Shown in pieces: positions 25,125 through 33,812 of a DNA stretch of 36,423 nucleotides (positions are counted from its first letter, which is position 1; the number at the start of each line of letters is the position of its first letter). Under the pieces are notes generated by a model that did no database searches, was not told the DNA's origin, and worked only from the letters and a program-made list of their open reading frames with translations. Source of the stretch: an uncultured Gardnerella sp. (GTDB lineage Bacteria > Actinomycetota > Actinomycetes > Actinomycetales > Bifidobacteriaceae). The position numbers and the translations under genes were made by a program. The stretch spans positions 1 to 36,423 of the forward strand of contig CAMYED010000003.1 of assembly GCA_947254595.1 (NCBI GenBank), given 5' to 3'.

Positions 25125-26153
25125 CTATTGCGCAGTATCTTCTCTAATTAAACACAAATCATACACCGTCTTTTCTACGTCATAGCAGTGTTCAACTCGC
25201 AAATTCTCTAAAACGCGCCCCCGTATTCCTGAATCAAACGCCTGCGCTCCATATTTTGAACCCAACATTGCCGAACACATTGCAGCAATCGTATCCGTAT
25301 CTCCTCCAATAGAAGCTGCAAAACACGCAGCTTTAGTTGGGTCGTCAATAAAACGAGTTGCAATTGCGAAAGCTGCAGCAACAGATTCATTAGCTTCAAC
25401 ACTCGTGCCGCAATCATTCTGCAACATTTCAGCAAAATCATCGTCACTTTTAGATAAGCAACACAATTCCTCGGCTTTTTTAGTGAAAAATTCAACCCTA
25501 CTTATAACGCTTGCTTTTGCGCTCCAATTACCATATTTTGGAAGCGATTTTACGAATTTTATTGCTTCTTTAAGCGGATTTTCACAACCTTCAATTCCTA
25601 AACTTACTGCCGCAGCAACTAAAGTCGTAGATTCAATTCCTTGAGTTGTGTTATGAGTAATTAAGCACGATTTTCTAGCTGCTTGAGCAAGCGACTCGCC
25701 TAGCTTAAAAGCGATTCCAACCGGCGTTGCGCGCATTGCACCGCCATTAGTTGTACCAAATTTGCCTGTTTCTTCGGGACTTACCCCATTTACAAGCGCT
25801 TCTAAAGCCGACTTAGTTGACGGCCCCAAAAGATCCAGGGAGCCTTTTTCACGCATTTGCGCCTCCCAATCTAGGAGGTTTTGCGCATACTTATTATTGT
25901 TTATATTGCCATTATCCGCAATTATTCGTTCAGCAAGCAAAAAAGCTTGTTCCGTATCATCCGTTACGGAACCCGCTTTCATATTTGGCGCGATTGGCTG
26001 CTGGCTTACAGCGTCCACTAATTTTGTAATCGGAACACCATAAAAACGGCGTATGCTTTGAGCGCTCATGCTTTGAGTAGGCATGCCTAAAGCATCCCCT
26101 ATAGCAAGACCAGTAATAGCCCCAAGTGCACGATTGTACGTTTCACTCTGCAT
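25125..26153 (-). CDS. ADP-ribosylglycohydrolase (DraG/ARH) family protein
   Basis: A dinuclear-Mg N- or O-glycosidase of the ARH/DraG fold, 342 residues. The metal-binding motifs are intact: GLAIGDALG (15-23), SVTDDTEQAF (62-71) with Asp65/Asp66, NGGAMRATPVG (136-146), and SIGGDTDTIAAM (281-292) with Asp285/Asp287. DraG itself removes ADP-ribose from proteins, but many bacterial relatives lie in small-molecule operons, for example yegU next to a transporter and a PfkB kinase in E. coli. No ADP-ribosyltransferase is seen nearby, so a nucleoside-like substrate is more likely than protein. I choose the ATG at 26151-26153; a TTG two codons earlier is possible. The gap to the upstream ribF stop is only 27 bp. 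Confidence 0.88.
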   Translation of the reverse strand: MQSETYNRALGAITGLAIGDALGMPTQSMSAQSIRRFYGVPITKLVDAVSQQPIAPNMKAGSVTDDTEQAFLLAERIIADNGNINNNKYAQNLLDWEAQMREKGSLDLLGPSTKSALEALVNGVSPEETGKFGTTNGGAMRATPVGIAFKLGESLAQAARKSCLITHNTTQGIESTTLVAAAVSLGIEGCENPLKEAIKFVKSLPKYGNWSAKASVISRVEFFTKKAEELCCLSKSDDDFAEMLQNDCGTSVEANESVAAAFAIATRFIDDPTKAACFAASIGGDTDTIAAMCSAMLGSKYGAQAFDSGIRGRVLENLRVEHCYDVEKTVYDLCLIREDTAQ

Positions 26154-26180
26154 AACCAAAACTGAACGAACGCCTCAAAA

Positions 26181-27425
26181 TCAGACTTCAGACTCAGCAG
26201 AAGTAATCTCGCGAACTAAATCAGCATCGCGTTTAAGCGTCTCTTTTAGCTCATCAACAGAATCAAAAGCCTGCTGCGGGCGCAAGAAGCTAGCAAACTC
26301 AATGCAAACGCGATGCCCGTACAAATCCTTCCAATCGTCGAACAATCCGTACGCCTCAATAGTGCGCTCAGGCTCGTTCTCGTCGTCCGAATTAAAAGTC
26401 GGCTTAGTACCAATTGAAATAGCAGCAGGCCAACGCCACGGCGAATGCACGCCCAAATGAAGCTCATCACGACGCAACACACTCATATCCGGAACAACAT
26501 TCTTTGCCGAACGAACATCATTCTTATTATCCGAATCTAAATCAACAACCCAACCCGCATACACGCCATCAACCGGCACATAGCCCTCAATTTTTTCGCC
26601 AAGATTTACAGTTGGGAATCCAAGCTCACGTCCACGCTCATCCCCATGAACTACAGTGCCTTCAACTCGATGCGGCTGCGCCAAAATCTCACGAGCCTCC
26701 TTAACACGGCCACTCGCAAGCATCCAACGCACATTCGTAGAGCTCCAAACACGCACCTTCTTATTCTGCATGCTCTTGCTCCAAGCGCGATATTCAGCCT
26801 TATTCATTCCCTCAGAAGGATCCGTAGGCTCGCCAGCGCCCTCAGGAGCTTCTCGCACAATAGGATCTGGCACGCGAAGATCACCAGGACCTAAATCTTC
26901 CACTTCTATAAGCTCAAAAACGCCAGTTGCCTGCGACAACTCGCGAATAGCCTGAATATTTCCAGCTCTGCGAGCGCCAAGAGCAGCGTCCGAACCCAAA
27001 ACTAAAGCCCTCATACCGAGCTTCCCAACAAGCTGGCCTAAGAAGAAACGGTAAGATTTTGCGGCAAAAGCAAGACTGTAACGCACGATTACAACATGAT
27101 CAACATCTAACTGAGACATAACGCGCAAACGCTGACGTACGCTAGTAAGAGCATCCGGATCCCCAGGAAGCTCAACATTCATATCCCCAAAATCATCGTA
27201 CAAATCAGGATTCGCATGCACTACACTCGGGCGCGGGTCGAACATAATAACCACAGAAAAAGCGCCATGTTTATGCGCAATTTCAACAGTACGACGAATA
27301 ACCTCGCGATGACCCTTATGCATACCGTCAAATGAGCCAATCGTAACAACCGCTTTTCGCTCCGCGCTTAGCGTTGGCCAATTAACCATACCGTTAGCAT
27401 CTGGTCGAATGTCAATGACCTTCAT
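26181..27425 (-). CDS. ribF: Bifunctional riboflavin kinase/FAD synthetase
   Basis: Converts riboflavin to FMN and then FAD. The N-terminal adenylyltransferase domain has the nucleotidyltransferase motif GSFDGMHKGHREVI (30-43); the C-terminal riboflavin-kinase domain (about 235-410) shows GDERGRELGFPTVNLGEKI and IEAYGLFDDWKDLYG. At 414 residues it is longer than the usual 310-380, with an insertion around 165-215 (REAPEGAGEPTDPSEGMNK). AAGGA lies six bases before the ATG. It ends the nusA-infB-rbfA-truB-ribF block and is followed within 27 bp by the ADP-ribosylglycohydrolase, so the salvage cassette may be partly read from this operon. Confidence 0.95.
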   Translation of the reverse strand: MKVIDIRPDANGMVNWPTLSAERKAVVTIGSFDGMHKGHREVIRRTVEIAHKHGAFSVVIMFDPRPSVVHANPDLYDDFGDMNVELPGDPDALTSVRQRLRVMSQLDVDHVVIVRYSLAFAAKSYRFFLGQLVGKLGMRALVLGSDAALGARRAGNIQAIRELSQATGVFELIEVEDLGPGDLRVPDPIVREAPEGAGEPTDPSEGMNKAEYRAWSKSMQNKKVRVWSSTNVRWMLASGRVKEAREILAQPHRVEGTVVHGDERGRELGFPTVNLGEKIEGYVPVDGVYAGWVVDLDSDNKNDVRSAKNVVPDMSVLRRDELHLGVHSPWRWPAAISIGTKPTFNSDDENEPERTIEAYGLFDDWKDLYGHRVCIEFASFLRPQQAFDSVDELKETLKRDADLVREITSAESEV

Positions 27426-27480
27426 AATATCCTTACTATCCGCATTAAAGACCCTACGTCAACAAGCTTGCTGGACGTAA

Positions 27481-28638
27481 TTATTTCAAATACTTATCCA
27501 GTTTACCAGCCTTCTGGCTTGTCGAAAATACCACAATTGGTTTGATTTGATTAGTTTTTTGATTTTTTACCGCATCGACTACTGCAACAACGTCAGATTG
27601 CGTAGGATCCTCGTTTGGAACGTAGGCTATTGCAGGATATTGAGCGCAATTTTCGCTAGATTCGGTAGATTTAAGCTCAATCCAACGCCCAAAACGCAAG
27701 TCCTGTGCTTGAGATTCGTCAATTGGCAATATTCTAAGCGTATGCGAAGCTGTTTCCAGCATATTCAAGCAAAGTTTAGGAAGCTCATTATCCGCGTCAA
27801 AATCGCAAGAAGGAATCGCTTTAGCACGTTTTTGCAACTGACCATTACGATCGGTAAATTCGCGTATTTGCGTACGCAATTTAAGAACGCGAGAATCATT
27901 AACCGAAAAATCGCCAATACTCGTGCGACGAAGCGAAATAAGATGCCCACCAACCCCTAGCAAACGACCTAAATCGCGCGCTAAAGCACGAATATACGTG
28001 CCGCTGCTGCAAGAAACAGTTGCAGTAATATCACATACTTTTCTTCCGCTTTTACCGCAAGAAATACGCGGATTTGCAAGAGTAAAATCGTGAATAACTA
28101 CTTCTCGCGACTCAATCTCAACAGGTTTTCCTTCACGCGCTAAATCGTAAGCGCGCTGACCGTTAATTTTGATTGCAGAAAAAGCGGTAGGCGCCTGCAT
28201 AATTCTTCCGGTTAAGTTTGCTTTAACAGTTTGCTTAATGCGCTCAAAAGCTTGGTTTATAAGCTCACTATTACAAGAATCACCCTCAAAAAGAAGCTTC
28301 GAAAGCAAATCATCGGGAGAATTTGCAGCAACACCCGGCCCCACTGAAAGCTCATCTTTAGGCAAAATACTACCTTCAGCATCATCAGTAGAGGTAGCCT
28401 CACCTAAGCGAATTACAGCTTCGTAGGTTTTGTTATGACCTAGCATATAGTTTAGAAGCCGCGTTGCGTTGCCAAAACCCACTATTAGCAAGCCGGTTGC
28501 CATAGGATCAAGCGTGCCCGCGTGACCAACGCGCTTTGTGCGCAAAAGGTGACGAGCGCAGGCAACTACGTCGTGACTGGTAACGCCCTGCGGCTTATCT
28601 ACAAGAAGTAGGCCGGAAGTTGGTAGTAACTGCGTCAT
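27481..28638 (-). CDS. truB: tRNA pseudouridine(55) synthase
   Basis: Makes pseudouridine 55 in the T-loop of tRNAs. GLLLVDKPQGVTSHDVV (9-25) and RVGHAGTLDPMATGLL (36-51) with catalytic Asp44 are diagnostic, and YIRALARDLG occurs in the second half. At 385 residues it is longer than E. coli TruB (314) and has an insertion near 85-115 (PKDELSVGPGVAANSPDD) plus a C-terminal stretch (VFSTSQKAGKLDKYLK). No Shine-Dalgarno is clear. It follows rbfA by 40 bp, and an imperfect hairpin (27455-27479) lies between it and ribF. Confidence 0.95.
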   Translation of the reverse strand: MTQLLPTSGLLLVDKPQGVTSHDVVACARHLLRTKRVGHAGTLDPMATGLLIVGFGNATRLLNYMLGHNKTYEAVIRLGEATSTDDAEGSILPKDELSVGPGVAANSPDDLLSKLLFEGDSCNSELINQAFERIKQTVKANLTGRIMQAPTAFSAIKINGQRAYDLAREGKPVEIESREVVIHDFTLANPRISCGKSGRKVCDITATVSCSSGTYIRALARDLGRLLGVGGHLISLRRTSIGDFSVNDSRVLKLRTQIREFTDRNGQLQKRAKAIPSCDFDADNELPKLCLNMLETASHTLRILPIDESQAQDLRFGRWIELKSTESSENCAQYPAIAYVPNEDPTQSDVVAVVDAVKNQKTNQIKPIVVFSTSQKAGKLDKYLK

Positions 28639-28678
28639 AAGAGAATCAGATTATTTGCAAAATTCAGATTTATGAGGA

Positions 28679-29227
28679 TTAAAATTCGGAAGATTCAGAT
28701 TCAGATTCAGATTCAGAAGATTCGTCGTCTTCAAAGTCGTCGTCATCTTCAAAGTCATCACCGTCAAAATCGTCGTCACCGTCAAAATCATCCTCATGTG
28801 GCTTCTTATAAGGATCCGATTCGCCAGCATACTTAGCATTTTCACGCATCTTAGCCAACTCCTCATCGCGACGACGAGCAGCAACTAAAATATCCTCAAT
28901 CTCATGCGCTTCCGAAGGTACTTCGTCATAAACGAATTGCAATTGCGGAGTCAAACGCAAACCAGCTTTTGCGCCAACAAGCGAACGCAAACGACCCTTA
29001 GCCTGCTGGAGGGCAAGCGCAGCACGCTGACGCTCACCCTGCTCTTTACCAGCATGACCAAGCTGAGTCCAATAAACTTTCGCAATCTGCAAATCGTTAG
29101 TAACACGCACTTCCGTAATAGTTACGCTAGCAAGACGCTTATCGTGCAACTGCGATTCCATATTAGAAGCGATTACACGCTGAATTAACGCTGCAATACG
29201 TGCAGCCCTAGGATTCGTTCCTGCCAT
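28679..29227 (-). CDS. rbfA: 30S ribosome-binding factor A
   Basis: Assists 30S maturation and 16S 5'-end processing. The KH-like core (about 1-115) shows ARIAALIQRVIASNMESQL and the region VTITEVRVTNDLQIAKVYWT. After it comes an unusually long acidic tail (about 130-182) of D/F/G repeats (DDFDGDDDFDGDDF) ending in SE repeats (SESESESESSEF). The ATG at 29225-29227 is one base after the infB stop (TAATATG), a tight coupling; a TTG five codons earlier is the alternative. Length is 182 residues against about 120-130 in E. coli, all of the excess in the tail. Confidence 0.93.
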   Translation of the reverse strand: MAGTNPRAARIAALIQRVIASNMESQLHDKRLASVTITEVRVTNDLQIAKVYWTQLGHAGKEQGERQRAALALQQAKGRLRSLVGAKAGLRLTPQLQFVYDEVPSEAHEIEDILVAARRRDEELAKMRENAKYAGESDPYKKPHEDDFDGDDDFDGDDFEDDDDFEDDESSESESESESSEF

Positions 29228-29228
29228 A

Positions 29229-32200
29229 TTACTTGCGCTCAATCTGCTTCATTTCGAAGGTTTCGATTACGTCGCCAAGCTCAATGTCGTTGAAGCTTCC
29301 AAGGTTAATACCTGCTTCATAACCTTCGCTAACGGACTGCACGTCATCCTTAAACCTACGCAAGCTGGAGATTTCAAGATCGTTGACAGTAGCAACGCCG
29401 TCGCGCAAAATACGGCACTTCGTACCGCGCTTGACTTCGCCGTCTTGAACCATAACACCAGCAATATTGCCGAACTTGGAAGAACGGAAGATTTCGCGAA
29501 TTTCGGAATGCGAAGTAACAACTTCTTCGAATTCTGGCTTAAGCATACCCTTCAAAGCAGCTTCAATATCTTCGATTGCCTTGTAAATAACCGAGTAGTA
29601 CTTAACTTCCACGCCTTCGCGGTCTGCCAAATCAGCAACCTGACGGTTTGGACGCACGTTGAAGCCAATAATCACAGCCTTATCAACAGTTGCCAAGTTC
29701 ACATCGTTCTGAGTAATTGCACCAACACCGCGGTGAATAACCTGGATTCCAACTTCCTCAGAAACCTCAATCTTCATCAAGGAATCTTCCAAAGCCTCAA
29801 CAGAACCAGAAGAATCACCCTTAATAACAATGTTCAGCATATCAACTTCAGACTTAGCGAACTGTTCCTTAAGGCTTTCAAGAGACACAACCTTACGGCG
29901 CTTCGCAAGCTGAGCCGCACGCTCAGTAGCAGCACGCTTCTCCGCAATCTGACGAGCAGAACGATCGTCGGAAGTAACCAAGAACAAGTCACCAGCGGTT
30001 GGAACAGAAGTCAAACCAAGAACCTGAACAGGGGTTGAAGGAACAGCATCCTGCAAGTGGTTGCCGTTTTCGTCAAGCATAGCGCGAACGCGACCGTAAG
30101 AAGTGCCGGCAACAATAGAATCACCAACGTGAAGCGTACCCTGCTGAACAAGAACAGTAGCAACAGCACCGCGACCCTTATCGAGACGAGCCTCAATAGT
30201 TGCACCGCGAGCATCCATATTTGGATTTGCTTTAGGATCAAGCTCAGCATCAGCCGTAAGCAAAACGGCTTCAAGAAGCTTATTGACGTTAGTGCCCTGC
30301 TTTGCGGAAATATCCACAAACATGGTGTCGCCGCCGTACTCTTCAGCAACCAAACCGTACTCCGTAAGCTGACCGCGAACCTTGTCTGGGTTAGCACCTT
30401 CAACATCAATCTTGTTCACAGCCACAACAATTGGCACGTGAGCCGCTTGAGCGTGGTTAATTGCTTCAACAGTCTGAGGCATAACGCCGTCGTCTGCTGC
30501 AACAACAAGAATTGCAACGTCAGTAAGCTCAGCACCGCGAGCACGCATAGCAGTAAACGCTTCGTGACCTGGGGTATCGAGGAACGTAATCTTACGAGGC
30601 TTACCTTCAAGATTTACAGTAACTTGGTAAGCACCAATGCGCTGCGTAATGCCGCCAGCCTCACGCGCAATAACATTCGACTTACGAATAGTATCGAGCA
30701 AGCGAGTCTTACCGTGATCAACGTGACCCATAACGGTTACAACAGGCGGACGAGGCTGCAAATCGTCATCTTCCTGCAGCTCTTCTTCATCCAAATCAAT
30801 ATCAAACTGCTGCAAAAGCTCTTTATCTTCTTCTTCCGCAGAAACAATATTGATATTCCAGCCGATTTCTTCACCCAAAATCTGGAAAGTTGACTCATCC
30901 AGAGACTGCGTAGCCGTTGCCATTTCACCCAAGTGGAAAAGAACAGTTACCAAAGCCGCTGGATTCACATCAATCTTTTCTGCCAAATCAGAAAGAGTTG
31001 CGCCCTGACGCAAGCGAATCGTAGCGCCATTACCCGAAGGAATACGCACACCGCCAATAACTGGTGCTTTAAGCTCCTCGTATTCACGACGCTTCGCTAA
31101 ACGATTCTTACGAGCCTTAGAAGACTTGCCACCCTGGCGACCAAAAGCGCCTGCAGCACCAGCCCTACCGCGGCCACCGCCGCGAGACGGACCACCATTT
31201 GGAGCACCTGCAGCTGCAGCCTGGAAACTAGCACCCTGAGCTGCAAAACGAGATTCTGCTGAAGGACGAGACGACGCTGCACCCGAAGCACTACCCGCTC
31301 CGCCGCGACGCTGACCGGACCACTGCGAAGAACGACCTGCTCCCTGCCCCTGACGGCCTCCGCGCGAACGACCGCCGCGCTCCCCACGAGAACCATTAGC
31401 AGCACCAACACCTGCACCCTGACCAGGACGACCTCCACGGCCATTTTCTGCGCCTGGACGAGACATTGGATGAGGACGAGGAATATCCCCAGGGGTAGGA
31501 GCACGCATGCCCTGCTTACGGCTAAACGGATTATTACCAGGACGCGGAATAGCAGCGCCTGCACCCTGAGCATTTTGATGCGGACGAGGACGAGGAGGCA
31601 TTTGCGAATGATCGCCACCACGGCCCTGCGACTGCTGGCCCTGAGACTGACCCTGAGACTGACCCTGAGACTGGCCCTGAGACTTTTGACGAGATTCGTT
31701 GCGATCGTTGCGATCGTTGCGCTCGTTGCGATCGTTGCGCTCATTGCGCTCGTTACGCTCGTTGCGACGCTCACCGCGCTCACCGCGCTCGCCTCGCTTA
31801 GCAGAACCAGAACCATCTGCGCGAGAAGTATGATTTGGACGAGGATGCCCCGCACCAGGCTTAGGCACTAAATGAGAAGATTCATGATGCTCAGACTGCT
31901 CTACAGAAGCGTCGGAAGCTGGCTTATGCGGAGCTGCAGGCTTAACTTGCGCAGCAGAAGGCTGAGACTGCGGTTGAGACTGCGGCTGAGACTGCGGCTG
32001 GTATTGCGACTGAGACTGAGCCTGCGCCGGATGCGCCTGAGGCTTAGGCTGCGCCTGCACTTTATCTTTTGGAGCTGCAGACTTAGCTGCACTCGAAGAT
32101 TTTGCCGACTGATTTGCGTCAGCTGCCAACGCCGTCTGCAAACGACGCACTACTGGAGCCTCAACTGTTGAAGAAGCGGACTTAACAAATTCGCCCATGC

Positions 32201-32276
32201 TTTTCAAACGCTCCAACACGGTTTTACTGTCTACACCAAACTCTTTGGCCAGTTCATACACGCGCTTTTTAACCAC
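29229..32276 (-). CDS. infB: Translation initiation factor IF-2
   Basis: GTPase that places initiator tRNA on the 30S subunit and promotes subunit joining. The 1015-residue protein begins with an IF2_N module (RVYELAKEFGVDSKTVLERL). A long low-complexity region follows (about 60-390): Q/S/P repeats, an N/E/R/D tract (NERNERNERNDRNERNDRND), GQSQ repeats, and G/R-rich stretches. The second IF2_N and the G domain come next; P-loop GHVDHGKT is near residue 516, with DTPGHEAF and NKID downstream. Domains II-IV complete the C terminus. The start is GTG at 32274-32276, with AGGAG eight bases before. Long disordered N termini are usual in actinobacterial IF-2, though the simple repeats here are extreme. 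Confidence 0.96.
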   Translation of the reverse strand: MVKKRVYELAKEFGVDSKTVLERLKSMGEFVKSASSTVEAPVVRRLQTALAADANQSAKSSSAAKSAAPKDKVQAQPKPQAHPAQAQSQSQYQPQSQPQSQPQSQPSAAQVKPAAPHKPASDASVEQSEHHESSHLVPKPGAGHPRPNHTSRADGSGSAKRGERGERGERRNERNERNERNDRNERNDRNDRNESRQKSQGQSQGQSQGQSQGQQSQGRGGDHSQMPPRPRPHQNAQGAGAAIPRPGNNPFSRKQGMRAPTPGDIPRPHPMSRPGAENGRGGRPGQGAGVGAANGSRGERGGRSRGGRQGQGAGRSSQWSGQRRGGAGSASGAASSRPSAESRFAAQGASFQAAAAGAPNGGPSRGGGRGRAGAAGAFGRQGGKSSKARKNRLAKRREYEELKAPVIGGVRIPSGNGATIRLRQGATLSDLAEKIDVNPAALVTVLFHLGEMATATQSLDESTFQILGEEIGWNINIVSAEEEDKELLQQFDIDLDEEELQEDDDLQPRPPVVTVMGHVDHGKTRLLDTIRKSNVIAREAGGITQRIGAYQVTVNLEGKPRKITFLDTPGHEAFTAMRARGAELTDVAILVVAADDGVMPQTVEAINHAQAAHVPIVVAVNKIDVEGANPDKVRGQLTEYGLVAEEYGGDTMFVDISAKQGTNVNKLLEAVLLTADAELDPKANPNMDARGATIEARLDKGRGAVATVLVQQGTLHVGDSIVAGTSYGRVRAMLDENGNHLQDAVPSTPVQVLGLTSVPTAGDLFLVTSDDRSARQIAEKRAATERAAQLAKRRKVVSLESLKEQFAKSEVDMLNIVIKGDSSGSVEALEDSLMKIEVSEEVGIQVIHRGVGAITQNDVNLATVDKAVIIGFNVRPNRQVADLADREGVEVKYYSVIYKAIEDIEAALKGMLKPEFEEVVTSHSEIREIFRSSKFGNIAGVMVQDGEVKRGTKCRILRDGVATVNDLEISSLRRFKDDVQSVSEGYEAGINLGSFNDIELGDVIETFEMKQIERK

Positions 32277-32513
32277 TCAGTGTTCTCCTCTGTCTGTGGC
32301 AGCGCTAAAGCGCACGGCCACGTTACATTATTGCGAGTTTTTTATGTATTATCGTGCGATATATCATCGTGCGACCATGATCTTTTACCTCGTCTCCAAC
32401 CGAGCTATAGCAACCACATTCAGCCCAGATTTCAGCTTTTAGCATACTCGAAACGTTGGATTGGTGCGAGTGTCGCTAAATGCTACGAAGATATTAGATT
32501 CGCATGCTTCAAA
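32277..32513. other. nusA-infB gap; no ylxR-like gene seen
   Basis: The 237 bp between nusA and infB contain no credible open frame; ylxR, often found here in other Gram-positive bacteria, is not visible. ATCGTGCGA occurs twice (about 32350 and 32366) as a short direct repeat. A promoter for infB may lie here but none can be fixed. Confidence 0.5.
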
Positions 32514-33593
32514 TTATTCAGCAGCAGATTCAGAATGTGAAGAATCTTCAGAAGATTGCATATTATTAGCTTGCGCCGCAGCAACCTTCTTAGCATGCTC
32601 CTCTTGAGACTCAATACCAATCTTCCAACCAGTCAACTTTGCAGCCAAACGAGCGTTCTGACCTTCCTTACCAATAGCAAGAGAAAGCTGAGCATCGTGA
32701 ATAAAAGCAACCGCAGTCTGACTTTTTTCGCTTACAACCTGCACTTGCGTAACAGTAGCAGGAGAAAGAGCTGCAGCAACAAACTTGGCTGGATCGTCCG
32801 ACCAATCGACAATATCAATCTTCTCCTGACCCAAGTTTTCCATCACCGCACGCACGCGAGAACCACCAGGACCAATCAAAGCACCCTTTGGATTAACGCC
32901 CTCAGTATTAGCGCGCACAGCAATCTTAGTGCGAGCGCCAGCCTCACGCGCAATCGCCATAATAGAAACAGCTCCAGAAACAAGCTCCGGAACCTCACGC
33001 TCAAACAAGCGACGAACCAACTCAGGATGTGAACGTGAAACAACAATTTCCGGACCACGCAAACCACGCGCAACATTTACAACATATACGCGAATACGCT
33101 CGCCATGACGGTAACGCTCACCCGGAACCTGCTCACGACGAGGCAAAATCGCTTCAACATCGCCAACAGCAACGTGAATATTAGTAGTATCCTTAGCATC
33201 CTGCTGGATAATACCGTTAATCAACTTACCTTTTTGACCAGAAAAAGCACCAAATACGCGATCGTCTTCAGCCTTACGGAAAATCTGGCTAATAACCTGA
33301 CGAGCCGTTGCCGCAGCAAGACGACCAAAATCGCGAGGAGTATCGTCGTACTCCTCCCCAAGCGTTGACGCTGGATACGGGTTATCTTCAGTAGGCTTAC
33401 CAGGAATTTCATCCCTAGCCCACACAGTGAACGAACCTGCACGTTCGTCCAGTTCAACTCGCACATGCTTTGCAGGATGAGCGGTTTTCATATACGCAAG
33501 ACGCAAGGCCTCGGCGAGCGCCTCGTCCAGCTCCTCGGCATTAATCCCCTGCTGTGCCGCAAGCTGATGCATTCCCGCCAAATCCAATTCCAT
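32514..33593 (-). CDS. nusA: Transcription termination/antitermination factor NusA
   Basis: Binds RNA polymerase and nascent RNA, controlling pausing, termination and antitermination. From the ATG at 33591-33593 (AGAGGAC eight bases before) it has 359 residues: NusA N-domain (about 1-120), S1 domain (about 120-190, ending in the ILPRREQVPGERY region), and two KH domains (about 200-330) with VNPKGALIGPGGSRVRAV and LAIGKEGQNARLAAKLTGWK. The C-terminal acidic repeats of E. coli NusA are absent, as in most Gram-positive versions; a short S/A/E/Q tail follows instead. The open frame extends nine codons upstream without a ribosome site. It is the first gene of its block in this window. Confidence 0.95.
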   Translation of the reverse strand: MELDLAGMHQLAAQQGINAEELDEALAEALRLAYMKTAHPAKHVRVELDERAGSFTVWARDEIPGKPTEDNPYPASTLGEEYDDTPRDFGRLAAATARQVISQIFRKAEDDRVFGAFSGQKGKLINGIIQQDAKDTTNIHVAVGDVEAILPRREQVPGERYRHGERIRVYVVNVARGLRGPEIVVSRSHPELVRRLFEREVPELVSGAVSIMAIAREAGARTKIAVRANTEGVNPKGALIGPGGSRVRAVMENLGQEKIDIVDWSDDPAKFVAAALSPATVTQVQVVSEKSQTAVAFIHDAQLSLAIGKEGQNARLAAKLTGWKIGIESQEEHAKKVAAAQANNMQSSEDSSHSESAAE

Positions 33594-33662
33594 CGCGCAC
33601 GTCCTCTCGTTATAACGCATTCATTTATGATTATTATTATGTTACTGTTACACGGCATACGC

Positions 33663-33770
33663 GCTTAAGTAATCACTTAAATAATCGCTTAAATAAAAGC
33701 TTAAGTAATCGCTCAAAACAAAAGCTTAAGTAATTGCTCAAGTAATTGCTCAAGTAATTGCTCAAATAAT
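33663..33770. repeat. 12-bp tandem repeat in the nusA/lipoprotein divergent region
   Basis: About nine units of a 12-bp AT-rich motif (GCTTAAGTAATC and variants such as GCTCAAGTAATT) run through the shared promoter region of nusA (minus) and the lipoprotein (plus). The last full copies are nearly identical. Copy-number change would alter promoter spacing for both genes. Confidence 0.88.
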
Positions 33771-33812
33771 CAAGCGCATATTGGTCACAGTCAATGACTA
33801 TTTTAGTAGATT

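Noticed and set aside
25125..26153. Protein de-ADP-ribosylation system (DraG with DraT partner)
   Set aside because: No ADP-ribosyltransferase or nitrogenase-type target is in the window, and the neighbours are a transporter and a sugar kinase.
30057..30893. 278-codon plus-strand open frame
   Set aside because: Antisense to the IF-2 GTPase domain, a universally conserved coding region.
31097..31855. 252-codon minus-strand open frame
   Set aside because: Alternative frame of the IF-2 repeat region; its V/L/A/S repeats simply reflect the repeated codons of infB.
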